Origin: Aquarana catesbeiana
Taxonomy: Eukaryota; Chordata; Amphibia; Anura; Ranidae
Direction of reading: 5' to 3'
Assembly (NCBI RefSeq): GCF_042186555.1
Contig: NC_133325.1
Coordinates: 93,967,464 to 94,031,463 of the forward strand
Length of the DNA stretch: 64,000 nucleotides
Shown: positions 33,405-43,491 of the stretch, piece by piece
How the letters are laid out: every line of letters starts with the position of its first letter
Numbering within the stretch: the stretch's first letter is position 1
Program-made: the position numbers and the translations under genes
The notes under the pieces: generated by a model
What the model saw: the letters and a program-made list of their open reading frames with translations, nothing else
Told to the model about the DNA's origin: nothing
Database searches by the model: none

Positions 33405-35010
33405 CAGGTGATACTCGAAAAATTAGAATATCATGCAAAAGTTCATTTATTTCACTAATGCAACTTAAAAGGTGAAACTAATATGAGATAGACTCGTTAC
33501 ATGCAAAGCAAGATAGTTCAAGCCGTGATTTGTCATAATTGTGATGATTATGGCTTACAGCTCATGAAAACCCCAAATCCACAATCTCAGAAAATTAGAA
33601 TATTGTGAAAAGGTACAATATTCTAGGCTCAAAGTGTCCCACTCTAATCAGCTAATTAAGCCATAACACCTGCAAAGGGTTCCTGAGCCTTTAAATGGTC
33701 TCTCAGCCTGGTTCAGTAGGAATCACAATCATGGGAAAGACTGCTGACCTGACAGTTGTGCAGAAAACCATTATTGACACCCTCCATGAGGAGGAAAAGC
33801 CTCAAAAGGTAATTGCAAAAGAAGTTTGATGTTCCCAAAGTGCTGTACCAAAGCACATTAATAGAAAGTTATGTGGAAGGGAAAAGTGTGGAAGAAAAAG
33901 GTTCACAAGCAGCAGTGATGGCCGCAGCCTGGAGAGGATTGTCAGGAAAAGGCCATTCAAAAGTGTTGGGGACTTTCACAAGGAGTGGACTGAGGCTGAA
34001 GTCAGTGCATCAAGATCCACCACACACAGACGGATCCTGGACATGGGCGTCAAATGTCGTATTCATCTTGTCAAGCCACTCCTGAACAACAAACAACTTC
34101 AGAAGCGTCTTACCTGGGCTAAAGAAAAACAGGCCTGCTCTGTTGCTCAGTGGTCCAAAGTCCTCTTTTCTGATGAGAGCAAATTTTGCATCTCATTTGG
34201 AAACCAGAGACCCAGAGTATGGAGGAAGAATGGAGAGGCACACACTGCAAGATGCTTGAAGTCCAGTGTGAAGTTTCCACAGTCTGTGTTGATTTGGGGA
34301 GCCATGTCATCTGCTGGTGTTGGTCCACTGTGCTTCATTAAGTCCAGGATCAACGCAGCCGTCTACCAGGAGATTTTGGAACACTTCATGCTTCCTTCGA
34401 GATGAGCTCTATGGGGATGCTGACTTCATTTTCCAGCAGGATTTGGCACCTGCCCACACTGCCAAAAGCACCAAAACCTGGTTCAATGACCGTGGGATTA
34501 CTGTGCTTGATTGGCCAGCAAACTCGCCTGACCTGAACCCCATAGAGAATCTATAGGGCATTGCCAAGAGAAAGATGAGAGACATGTGATTGAACAATGC
34601 AGAAGAGCTGAAGGCCGCTATTGAAGCATCCTGGTCTTCCATAACACCTCAGCAGTGCCACAGCCTGATAGCTTCCATGCCACGCCGCATTGAGGCAGTA
34701 ATTGCTGCAAAAGGGGCCCAAACCAAGTACTGAGTACATATGCATGCTTCTACTTTTCAGAGGTCCGATATTGTTCTATGTACAATCCTTCTTTTATTGA
34801 TTGCATGTAATATTCTAAATTTCTGAGATTGTGGATTTGGGGTTTTCATGAGCTGTAAGCCATAATCATCACAATTATGACAAATCACGACTTGAACTAT
34901 CTTGCTTTGCATGTAATGAGTCTATCTCATATATTAGTTTCACCTTTTAAGTTGCATTAGTGAAATAAATTAACTTTTGCACGATATTCTAATTTTTCGA
35001 GTATCACCTG
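33405..35010 (+). mobile_element. Tc1-like transposon B with about 200-bp inverted repeats
   Basis: TA target duplications lie at 33403-33404 and 35011-35012. Left end CAGGTGATACTCGAAAAATT; right end is its inverse. The terminal repeats run about 200 bp and contain the motif TTAGAATAT(C/T) at both outer and inner ends, a paired-site arrangement. The transposase lies between them on the plus strand. It sits in the 3' region of the minus-strand L1. Confidence 0.92.
33732..34733 (+). pseudogene. Tc1-like transposase (element B), frameshifted
   Basis: Begins MGKTADLTVVQKTIIDTLHE, the helix-turn-helix region, and is stopped by TGA at about 33828. The catalytic part gives all three acidic sites: Asp in WSKVLFSDESKF (about 34165), Asp in FIFQQDLAPAHTAKS (about 34430-34470) and Glu in NSPDLNPIENL (34520-34552), spacing consistent with DD34E. 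RRPRVWRKNGE-type and LIWGAMSSAGVGPL segments lie between. Further lesions: a frame change near 34400 (FMLPS to DELYGDADF), TAG at 34554 and TGA at about 34587. The C-terminus IEAVIAAKGAQTKY ends at 34733. It would have cut and pasted its own element; it cannot now. Confidence 0.88.
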
Positions 35011-35128
35011 TATACAATGAATGACAATGAATCATCTGAGACATAATTTCCACACAGGCAGAGGAAAATTTGAAGGCAAACCAGGAGGACCATATTTTCT
35101 TGGATAATTCAGGTCTATTTCTAAGGGT

Positions 35129-37990
35129 TTAAGTGAGATCTTCCATATAATATATATGGTCTACTTCCAGTAGCCACTGTTGTAGGGTTGGAATAATTGG
35201 TTGTTTCCAAAGCCTAGGAATAAGCGTCTTTGCCACGTTCAAAAGATGAGGCGTTATTGATTTTTTGTAGGGTCCCGCTGATTTGCCGTACAATTGAACA
35301 ATATCACCCATGGGTCATTGGGAACTTCTGAACCCTGGATCTCTTTGATCCAATATAGTATGGTCAACCAATATTTGGCGAATGCGTGGGCACAACCACC
35401 ACACATGCGCATGGGTTGTCTGTTCTCCACATCCTCGCCAACAGATTGCTGAAATGGACAGAAAGACTATTGAGCACCACTGGGGTGTACTGCCACCTCG
35501 TAAGCAATTTATAATTTACCCCCGCAGTTTTGGAGGACATTGAAGAGGTGTGGGTTAATTGGAGAATTGTTGATTGTTGAGTTTCCGAGAGAGGAATTTG
35601 TAGTTCTTGTTCTCATTTGGATAAAAAGGAAGGCCACTCCTTTGAGGTTAGTGACAATAGTGCTTGGTAGAAGTAAGAGAGGTTTTTCAGGTGGTTGATC
35701 ATTAACGAGGATGGTTTCTACCGGTGTTAGCTCTGCTAGTGAACATATTGGCTTTGGTAGTGATTTAATGAACATTGAGAGCTGTTGGTATCTCCACCAG
35801 TCCATGATTGACACCGTAGAAGATGGTAAAAGCTTAGAGAGAGGTAGAGTGCCAGTGGCGGATGTTACTTGCTGGAGTAGAGTTGGTGTCTCAAAGATCC
35901 AAGTGTGAGACTTGGGATCAAGATTCCCCGGAGTGAAATAGGCATGTCCCGTCAATTGTATTAGAGGAGAGTTATACAGCCATTTGTGCATTTTACATAA
36001 TGAGTCCCAGATCGCGAGAGTAGACCGAGTAAGTGGTGAAGTGTTCGGGGATAGCTTCTGAAATTTCCTGGGTATCCATATCTGAGGGAACAAGTCCACA
36101 CCACTTAGGTCTAATTCTAGATGTACCCACAGCTTAAAGTCCTTATGGTATTTCCAGTCAGATATTCTGTTCAATACTATCACTAAGAAGTAACTCTTAA
36201 AGTCTGGTAAGGCTAGGCCCCCTTCCCTTTTAGGTTTAATAAGTAAGTTTCTAACAATTCGGGGTCGTTTGCGATTCCAGACGTATTTGCATACTATCAA
36301 TTTCCACACTGTAAAGAACCCCAAGAGGATCTTGTAAGGGATCATTTGGAACATGAAGAGCAGCCTGGGCAAGATGTTCATCTTCACAACGCTGATTCTC
36401 CCAAACCATAAGTGTGCTAGCTGGGTCCATTTATGCAGATCTGATGTAATCGAGTTCAGTAATGGGATAATGTTTACACAAAACAGGGTTAGGTGTAAGA
36501 AATATGCCAAAATATTTCATCAAGTGTTGTTGCCAAGTAAAGGGAAAGGTTGGTTTCATTTGAGCCCCAGTTTTATGTGGGATCGAGATGTTTAATATTT
36601 TGGATTTGGACAGGTTAATTTTAAAATTGGAGATGGTTCTGGACAGCGTAAAGGTCTGCATCAAGTTAAGGAGTGAAATAATGGGCTGTTGAACATAAAA
36701 TAATATGTCGTCTGCGTATGCCGTATATTTATGCTTCGTGGTGCCTATTTGAATTCCGTGGATGTTGGAGTTGTTCCGTATCATCAAGAGAAAGGGTTCT
36801 AACGAAAGGGCAAATAAGATAGGGGAGAGGGGACAGCTCTGACGGGTGCCATTGTGTAAAGTGAAAGGTTCGCTTAAGGTGCTGTTAATTCATAGTTGTG
36901 CTGTAGGGTTATTATAAAGTGCTGAGATCCGGGATAACATGGACAGGCCAATGCCTAGGTGGGATAATGTCGACATCAGATATTCCCAGTCCACCCTACC
37001 GAATGCTTTTTCAGCATCTGTGGATAGGAGAAAAGTAGGCTGCGAAGATCTATGAACGTAAGAGATCAGGGATAAGGTTCTTAGCGAGTTGTCACAGGCC
37101 TCTCTCCCCAGGATGAATCCAGTTTGGTCTCTAGGTATCCATTGAGGTATCAGGGGAAGGAGCCTATTCGCGATGGCTTTAGCATACAGTTTGGCGTCTA
37201 AGTTTAATAAGGAAATTGGTCTGTAACTGCGCAGATGCTGGAGTCTTTACCAGCTTTAGGGAGTATAGTGATGTGAGCGTGAAGAGTTCCTGGTTGGAGA
37301 GCACTACCTTCAGAAACCGAGTTAGCATATGACGTTAAACGAGGAGGTAATATATCCACTAAGGCGCGGTAATAGGCTATTATTAGACCATCTGGTTCTG
37401 AGGCTTTGCCATTAGCCATGGTCTTAAGCGCTACTCGTAATTCCGAGGTAGTGAGATCCCCTTCCAGTGCTTCAAGAGGGGAGGTGGGTAGTTTTGGTAG
37501 GTTAGCTTGTGTGAGATACCCTTGGATAAGGGCTAGTCCCCTTATCTACTGTAGTATGGTGCATGTGATAGAGTTGCTGATAGAAGGAGCGGAATTCTTT
37601 AGCTGGGTATCGGAGGGTGTCTTAATTTTAGCTATAAATGAGGCTGATTTTTTCTGTTGTAGCGAGCAAGGAGCCGACCGGGTTTATTACCCCATTCGTA
37701 CAAGTGTTGGGAAACTATGCAAATAGTTTTTTTGTTCCGAGTGAACGAGGACCTTTAACTCTTCTCTCTTCAAAGTCGGAGAGTGAAATATTGTCTGGGA
37801 TTGTAATGTTTTGTGATTTCTCTCTAAGGATCCTATTTCCCGGATTAGTTAAGATTGTAGATGTGTTCTCTCTATATGAGCTTACCATGAATGTGTACCT
37901 TGTGGGCCTCACAGAGTACGCCAGGTGAAACATCTGGGGTCGTATTGTCATTGAAATAAAGAGAGAGGTCATCTCCAATCTTTTTTTTTA
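35129..37990 (-). pseudogene. L1 ORF2 remnant: connecting region, reverse transcriptase, C-terminus
   Basis: Minus-strand pieces in order: TTPDVSPGVLCEAHKVHIHG (37985-37880), the linker after the endonuclease; MANGKASEPDGLIIAYYRAL (37419-37360), the start of the reverse transcriptase; ITILPKAGKDS; TDAEKAFGRVDW (about 37010); KYTAYADDILFYV (about 36735-36695) with the catalytic YADD; then a long open stretch 36510-35509 of the thumb and C-terminal region; and LLNVAKTLIPRLWKQP near 35225. Several frameshifts and stops. The apurinic-type endonuclease domain expected before 37990 is absent, replaced by unrelated DNA. Reverse transcription at a nick would be the native role. Confidence 0.85.
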
Positions 37991-37999
37991 TCAATGTCT

Positions 38000-38930
38000 T
38001 CGGAAATAAGCAAAAAGAAAATACCAAAGTCCAGAAAGAGCAAGCTGAAAATCTCAACCAATATATATGATTGTCTAGAATTTGCACGCAAAAACTTGCA
38101 GTGCGTAGACAGGGCAGGCATTGGACCCAACACCCCCGAGCACGTCACCCAGCGAAGGGCAACGACACGTGGGCATGGGGTCACACAGTGCCACGTAAGG
38201 GGGGTTGTGCAGCCCCAGACATCAGATAGCACATACTAAATGGAAGTGTGCACCATCCGAGTACTCCGGCACTCGGAGTCTGGAGGAGGATACATGCTGA
38301 CGTCACCACGCTGTTTCACTAGGAGGACGGGTTTTGATTTGCAGCCGGCCGGCTTTGTTTGTATTAGCGCGATTTTACTTTCGTTTTAAAATGTAAGTGC
38401 AATACTATTTTTTATTAAATATGTGGAAGCAATATTACGCTATGGTTGGTTTTTTCTCTTATACCCCGCTGAGATACTGAGATCTATCAGAGTTCCACGG
38501 CATCGGAGCGTGTGGAGTATATAAGCAACCAATCCATATCCATACCTGTCCAGACGATCTTTCCACACAAGTAAAGGCCTTGGCTGGGCTATAGCCGTCT
38601 GCTGGGTTATGCTTACCATCTGGTAAGCAAGTTTTTCATACGGTGGTGGCACTTATTTGTGGATCAGTCTCACTTGGGGGTTTGGATGCATTTGAACTGT
38701 TACTCATCCATATCTTGATACCTACAAGCCATTGTTGGATTGAATCTTCACACAGCGCAGCTTCTCTTTTCCATTCTGTTTTTTGTGTATCTCGCAATAA
38801 GCTGCTGCTTTTTGGACTTTCCTTTTTTTCCTTTTAATTATTATTGTCAATTTTGATCTAGCGCGTTTTTTTCTTTTAAATATATCTACCGATATGGTAC
38901 TTGCATGTGGTCACGAGACAGCATCATAGG
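38000..38930. other. non-L1 block replacing the ORF2 endonuclease region
   Basis: On neither strand does this segment encode the SWN, QET, GDFN or SDH endonuclease motifs. It begins beside a T-run (37980-37990) and contains CGAGTACTCCGGCACTCGGA (a near-palindrome at about 38260), TGTATTAGCGCGATTTTACT and, at the end, GATCTAGCGCGTTTTTTTCT. The AGCGCG-plus-T-run wording suggests a retroposon in plus orientation that replaced or accompanied loss of the endonuclease. No target duplication was identified. Confidence 0.55.
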
Positions 38931-38989
38931 GGATTTATCCCATCTGTGGTGAAGAGCCCGGAGTGGCAGAGCAGCGTTTCCGGGCCACT

Positions 38990-40010
38990 TTCTGCCAGCG
39001 TACCTCAGAGGTAGTAGGGAGCAGAGGGATGGCACCCTGCCAACCAGGGAGTTCCAGAGGATTGATGTTGAGATCCATGCAGAACTTGTCTAAGTCCTCT
39101 GGAAAAGGAAGGACAGCAGTTTTGCCATCCCTATTCGCTATGAAGGCATCCTCATGGGTAGTTTATAGAAGCAGAGCGCAGCTTTTCTGTCAGGGTTTTA
39201 AGGGTCTTACGACACTCCAGGGTTTCCTTGGCCAAATCAGGGAAGAAAAAAAGGGTAACTCCATCAAATCCTAGGGTGGCTGCCTCCCTTTGCCTTCCGC
39301 ATGATGAGCTCCTTCTCCTCAAAGTAGTGGACCTTGCAGCTGATGTCTCTTGGGGTGTCTGAAGACCTGTTGTGGGGGCGGAGGGCCCGATGAACTCTAT
39401 CCAGTTTCAAAGGATGGTCTGCCGGGTTGCCCAGCAAGCTGTTAAAGATGCCACGCATAGAGGCGGGGAGATCATCATCTCTGGTCGTCTCAGGCAGGCC
39501 TCTGATCTGTAAATTGTTCTGCCTGTTGCAGTTCTCTTGGTCTTCAATTTTGTACAGGGTCAATCTGTGAGCTATGGAGAGATTGCGGGTGGTAGTCTGC
39601 AGGTCTCTAATCGCTGCTGCGTGGCGATCTAGGCGCAACTCCTATTCATCCACTCACACCAGTACTTGTGATATGTCAGATTGGACCGCGGAGACCTCTT
39701 TCTTTATGGCTCTCCCAAGGCTGAGCAGCATGGAGGCTAGCTCCGACTTGGTAGGAAGTCCGCCTACTAGCGCCGCAACTTCCAAGTGCCTGGGCGAGCT
39801 CCTATCTCCGTTCGAGCCGGCAGAAGAAGCTGGAGACCGGTGTCTGGATTCAGGCCTGTGTTGGGAGGCGGAGCCAGAGCCTGTGCCATGCGGAGAGTGG
39901 CCTAGGCCATCTGTCTCAATGAAATCCTCGGGTTCCGTGGCCGGGAAACTTTTAATGGAGCCCGTTCAGGTGGCTTTCTTAGGCAGGGTCTTACCCGTTC
40001 TCTTGCCCAT
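38990..40010 (-). pseudogene. L1 ORF1 remnant
   Basis: The minus-strand start MGKRTGKTLPKKAT at 40010 is followed at once by a TGA (about 39966). A Ser/His-rich region (40 to 110 residues) follows, then a coiled-coil-like part (LDRHAAAIRDLQTTTRNLS, 39632-39575) and the RNA-binding core with NRQNNLQIRGLPETTRDDDL (39525-39465) and KLDRVHRALRPHN (about 39410-39370). Continuity is lost after KGGSHPRI at 39264; the C-terminal domain continues in another frame to about 38990. ORF1 proteins trimerise and bind L1 RNA. The end point is approximate. Confidence 0.75.
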
Positions 40011-40298
40011 ATGGTAGGAGCAGCTAAATATCGAGGTAATGCTGATAACTGGGGTGCCAGCTCCAGAGCTCACAAGAGAAGCGTCCTCACTGCTTCATGC
40101 CGAAACCATGGCCCCCGTCCCATTCTGTTATAACCTACGGTTGAAAATGAATCCCATAAGAAATAAAGGAAATGTGTTTTGCCTGCTCACTCATGTTTTC
40201 TTTAACAATGGTATATACTGTATATTACCAATTCTCCAAGGCTATGCAAACTTAAAGTGGATGTAAACCTGATTAATGAAATTTGACCTAAGCACATA

Positions 40299-40458
40299 CA
40301 GTATCTCACAAAAGTGCGTACACCCCTAACATTTTTGAAAATATTTTTTATATCTTTTCATGTGACAACACTGAAGAAATGACACTTTGCTACAATGTAA
40401 AGTAGTGAGTGTACAGCTTGTACACTGAGTGCAGATGATACAGCAGTGTAAAGTTTGC
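40299..40458. mobile_element. Tc1-like terminal-repeat fragment
   Basis: TA then CAGTATCTCACAAAAGTG begins a copy of the same 240-bp terminal repeat as elements C and D. It runs to GTGAGTGTACAGCTTGTAC and is then disrupted. No matching right end next to it. Confidence 0.8.
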
Positions 40459-40471
40459 CCGAAGTAGGACA

Positions 40472-40555
40472 ATCGTAGGCTGGCCATACATTATACAACT
40501 GTCTTGTACAATTTTCCTTTAGATTTACCAAAACCATATAATACAAGGTAAGGCC
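40472..40555. mobile_element. one-ended MITE fragment related to 4985-5150
   Basis: GGCTGGCCATACATTATACA, then CTTTAGATTTACC and AACCATATAATACAAGG parallel the left half of the 4985-5150 element (CTTTAGATTTACC, ACACCATATAATAGGAGG). No right end found. Confidence 0.6.
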
Positions 40556-40793
40556 TTACCTGGAAGCCTGGAGATCTAGCTGTGTCACCTCTGCGGGATT
40601 GCCCTAGTCTCCGATTGTGGAGCAGATCATAAATGCCATTTGGGACACTTTCATTACCTGTTTGGTTAAACTGAGAAAATGTTGTAGTTGGATTAGGATT
40701 TGGTCTGCGCTGCAACATGATGTTCCTTAGTGACACTGTTGAGAGCTCCTTGTGACAGTGTGAGTTGTTACATGCCACACTGTTTCTGCTGAT
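40554..40793 (-). other. exon-like open segment ending at a splice-donor match
   Basis: On the minus strand a frame is open from just after TTCTAG (40794) to GGCTTCCAG followed by GTAAGG at about 40554. It includes NIMLQRRPNPNPTTTFSQFN and ESVPNGIYDLLHNRRLGQSR. There is no start codon and no recognised family. It may be a captured host exon, a fragment of a degraded element, or chance. The upstream acceptor has a poor pyrimidine tract. Confidence 0.2.
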
Positions 40794-40929
40794 CTAGAAT
40801 GAATTTATCATTCTGTGCAGCCATAGATTCTCACTAATTCTATATACGGTATCTCACAAAAGTGAGTACACCCCTCACATTTTTGTAAATATTTTATTAT
40901 ATCTTTTGATGTGACAACACTGAAGAAAT

Positions 40930-41908
40930 TGGAAAAAAATATATAATTTAAATATATCAACTCGCGCTGATGGTGTAGAAAATGGGTGATAAAGAATTAA
41001 TGTAGCTGCTATACACAAAGTGCTAAACACTTGACCATAGTGACAAAATATATAAATACAGCGCTCACAAACAAAGACCCATAATAGTTGACAAAAACAT
41101 ACAGTCCATATAAAAAAAAGTGTTACATAACTAAATACAGTCCATATAAAACTAGAAAGGTGCTTCACAACTAATGTGCGAAATCGCAAGGAATGCTACA
41201 CATCTGGTGTGCAAAAAGTGCAGGGAAAAATGTTGCAGAAAAATATTTTCTGGTGTACCAAGGCACCCCCACATGTGTCCCCACTCACCAAATCACAATG
41301 ACACCCAGCTTTTCAGTCTGGGAGTCAATAAGGCTGAGACCCCATTCACACAGGGGCAACACGACTTGCAGGTCGCCTCAGCGAGGCGACCTGCAAACGA
41401 ATGCCCGGGCGACTTGCAAAACGACTTCTGCATAGAAGTCTATGCAAGTCGCCCCAAGTCGCCCCCGAAGTCGTACAGGAACCTTTTTCTAAGTCAGAGC
41501 GACTTGCGTCGCTCCCCTTAGAACGGCTCCATAGTACAGAACGGGAGGCAACTTGTCAGGCGACTAGGTCGCCTGACAAGTCGTCCCTGTGTGAATGGGG
41601 TCTTACAACGATATCCAGAGAACGACACAAGATGGCAGGTTCACTGATGAGATGATAAGCGATCCTTCAATGTAAATGTTCAGCCATACAAAACAGGTAC
41701 TCAAAAAGGAAGAAAAAAGGGGGACCAATAGTGAAGTATGCTAGGAAAGCAAATTTATTGCGCTAAAAAGGTATACTTACAAAAGTAAGTTAAAAACAGG
41801 CATTGAAATAGTAACAAGATGCAGCAAAAAAAGGTGTTTATATGGATTGTATGTTTTTGTCACCTATTATGGGTCTTTGTTTGTGAGCGCTGTATTTATA
41901 TATTTTGT
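40930..41908. mobile_element. insert with 15-bp target duplication, and internal inverted ends
   Basis: CAACACTGAAGAAAT occurs on both sides (40915-40929 and 41909-41923), so this DNA inserted into the left terminal repeat of Tc1 C. The right end is GCGCTGTATTTATATATTTT then GTC; an inverted counterpart (GACAAAATATATAAATACAG) begins at 41042, after an extra block with CAACTCGCGCTGATGGTG. A duplication this long fits target-primed retroposition better than a TTAA or TA transposon. Coding capacity is not evident. A MITE sits inside it (41336-41605). Confidence 0.7.
41336..41605. mobile_element. MITE with GACCCCATTCACACAGGG termini
   Basis: Left GAGACCCCATTCACACAGGG; right CCCTGTGTGAATGGGGTC followed by TTA. 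The interior is built from CGACTTGC-like words and two longer palindromes, GCAGGTCGCCTCAGCGAGGC (41378) and TCAGGCGACTAGGTCGCCTG (41556). Non-coding. Confidence 0.75.
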
Positions 41909-42085
41909 CAACACTGAAGAAATGACACTTGGCTACAATGTAAAGTAGTGAGTGTACAGCTTATATAACAGTGTAAATTTGCTGTCACCTCAAAATAACT
42001 CAACACACAGCCATTAATGTCTAAACCGCTGGCAACAAAAGTGAGTACACCCCTAAGGGAAAATGTCCAAATTGGGCCCAAAGTG

Positions 42086-43491
42086 TCAATATTTGGTGTG
42101 GCCACCATTATTTTCCAGCATTGCCTTAACCCTCTTGGGCATGGAGTTCACCGGAGCTTCACAGGTTGCCACTGGAGTCCTCTTCCACTCCTTCATGACA
42201 ACATCATGGAGATGGTGGTTGTTAGAGACCTTGCACTCCTCCGCCTTCCATTTGAGGATGCCCCACAGATGCTCAATAGGGTTTAGGTCTGGAGACATGC
42301 TTGGCCAGTCCATCAACTTTATCCTCAGCTTCTTTAGCAAGGCAGTGGTCGTCATGGAGGTGTGTTTGGGGTTATCATGTTGGAATACTGCCCTGCGGCC
42401 CAGTCTTCAAAGGTAGGGGATCATGCTCTGCTTTAGTATGTCACAGTACATGTTGGCATTCATGGTTCCCTCAATGAACTGTAGCTCCCCAGTGCTGGCA
42501 GCACTCATGCAGTCCCAGACCATGACACTCCCACCACCATGCTTGACTGTAGACAAGACACACTTGTCTTTGTACTCCTCACCTGGTTGCCGCCACACAC
42601 GCTTGACACCATCTGAACCAAATAAGTTTATCTTGGTCGCATCAGACCACAGGACATGGTTCCAGTATTCCATGTCCTTAGTCTGCTTGTCTTCAGCAAA
42701 CTGTTTGCAGGCTTTCTTGTGCATCATCTTTAGAAGAGGCTTCCTTCTGGGACGACAGCCATGCAGACCAATTTGATGCAGTGTGCGGCGTATGTTTGAG
42801 CACTGACAGGCTGACCCCCCCACCCCTTCAACCTCTGCAGCAATGCTGGCAGCACTCATACGTCTATTTCCCAAAGACAACCTCTGAATATGACGCTGAC
42901 TACGCGCACTCAACTTCTTTGGTCAACCATGGCGAGGCCTGTTCTGAGTGGAACCTGTCCGGTTAAACTGCTGTATGGTCTTGGCCACCGTGCTGCAGCT
43001 CAGTTTCAGGCCTTATGCATACTGGACGTTAAAATAATGTTATAAAAACACCAGTAGCTTTGCAGTGAGTTGTTCAACGTTTGTCAAAGTTTTTGCAATA
43101 GCGTTTTTTAGCGTTTATTAGCGTTTTTCCACATTAGCATATTTTTTTTTTTTTTTTGAAAAAACATTTTTTTTTTCCAATGGATCAAAAACGTAAAAAA
43201 ACGCTGACGAGCTGCATTTTTGAGCGTTTATCTGCGTTTATCAGCGTTTTTTGAAGTTAGAGCATTTTTACAGCTGAAAAGAGCTGAAAAACTCCTCTCA
43301 GAACCCACTAGTTTTGGGGTTTCTTTAAAGCCAAAAACACCCCAGCCAAAAACTGCTGATAACAGCCTATGTGTGCATGGACACCATAGGATAACAGGAT
43401 GGGGAGTTTATTGACTGTAGAAAAAAACGTCTGAACCCAAAAACAGCTTTTTTTTCAGATCCTCAAAGAGTTCTTTGCCATGAGGTGCCAC
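42086..43491 (-). pseudogene. Tc1-like transposase (element C), broken
   Basis: Compared with the copy at 53403-54414, the start ATG is GTG (43491). The N-terminal domain is cut by an insert at about 42995-43455. The longest intact part is 42913-42407 with KKACKQFAEDKQTKDMEYWN, WSDATKINLFGSDGVKRVWR (Ala for the Glu after the catalytic Asp) and HGGGSVMVWDCMSAASTGEL. The second Asp site reads QHDNPKHT, one Asp codon shorter than element D (HDNDPKHT). SPDLNPIEHLWGILK then keeps the Glu. Ends NNGGHTKY at 42086. Confidence 0.88.
42995..43455. mobile_element. insert in transposase C with AGCGTTTTT words
   Basis: It starts CTTATGCATACTGGACGTTA and contains repeated AGCGTTT words (43100-43130, 43220-43250). 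It ends near AAAAACAGCTTTTTTTTCAG. About 40 bp of transposase sequence are missing at the insertion point relative to element D. The wording resembles the arms of the TTAA element at 46517-47792 (CTTCATGCACACTGGGGCTC). Confidence 0.6.

Larger units (their letters stand above)
33036..40119 (-). mobile_element. near full-length L1 LINE with 12-bp target-site duplication
   Basis: CCATTCTGTTAT flanks both sides (33024-33035 and 40120-40131). On the minus strand: a short 5' leader (40119-40011), ORF1 from 40010, an unexpected non-L1 block (about 38000-38930), ORF2 from the connecting region to the C-terminus (37990-35129), and a 3' untranslated region ending in AATAAATATTTATTG next to the 3' duplication. 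A Tc1 element (33405-35010) later inserted in the 3' region. Many stops; inactive. Confidence 0.85.

Noticed and set aside
41174..41655. 115-codon frame near 41174-41521
   Set aside because: It overlaps the 41336-41605 MITE with its CGACTTGC palindromes; the peptide reflects the repeat.
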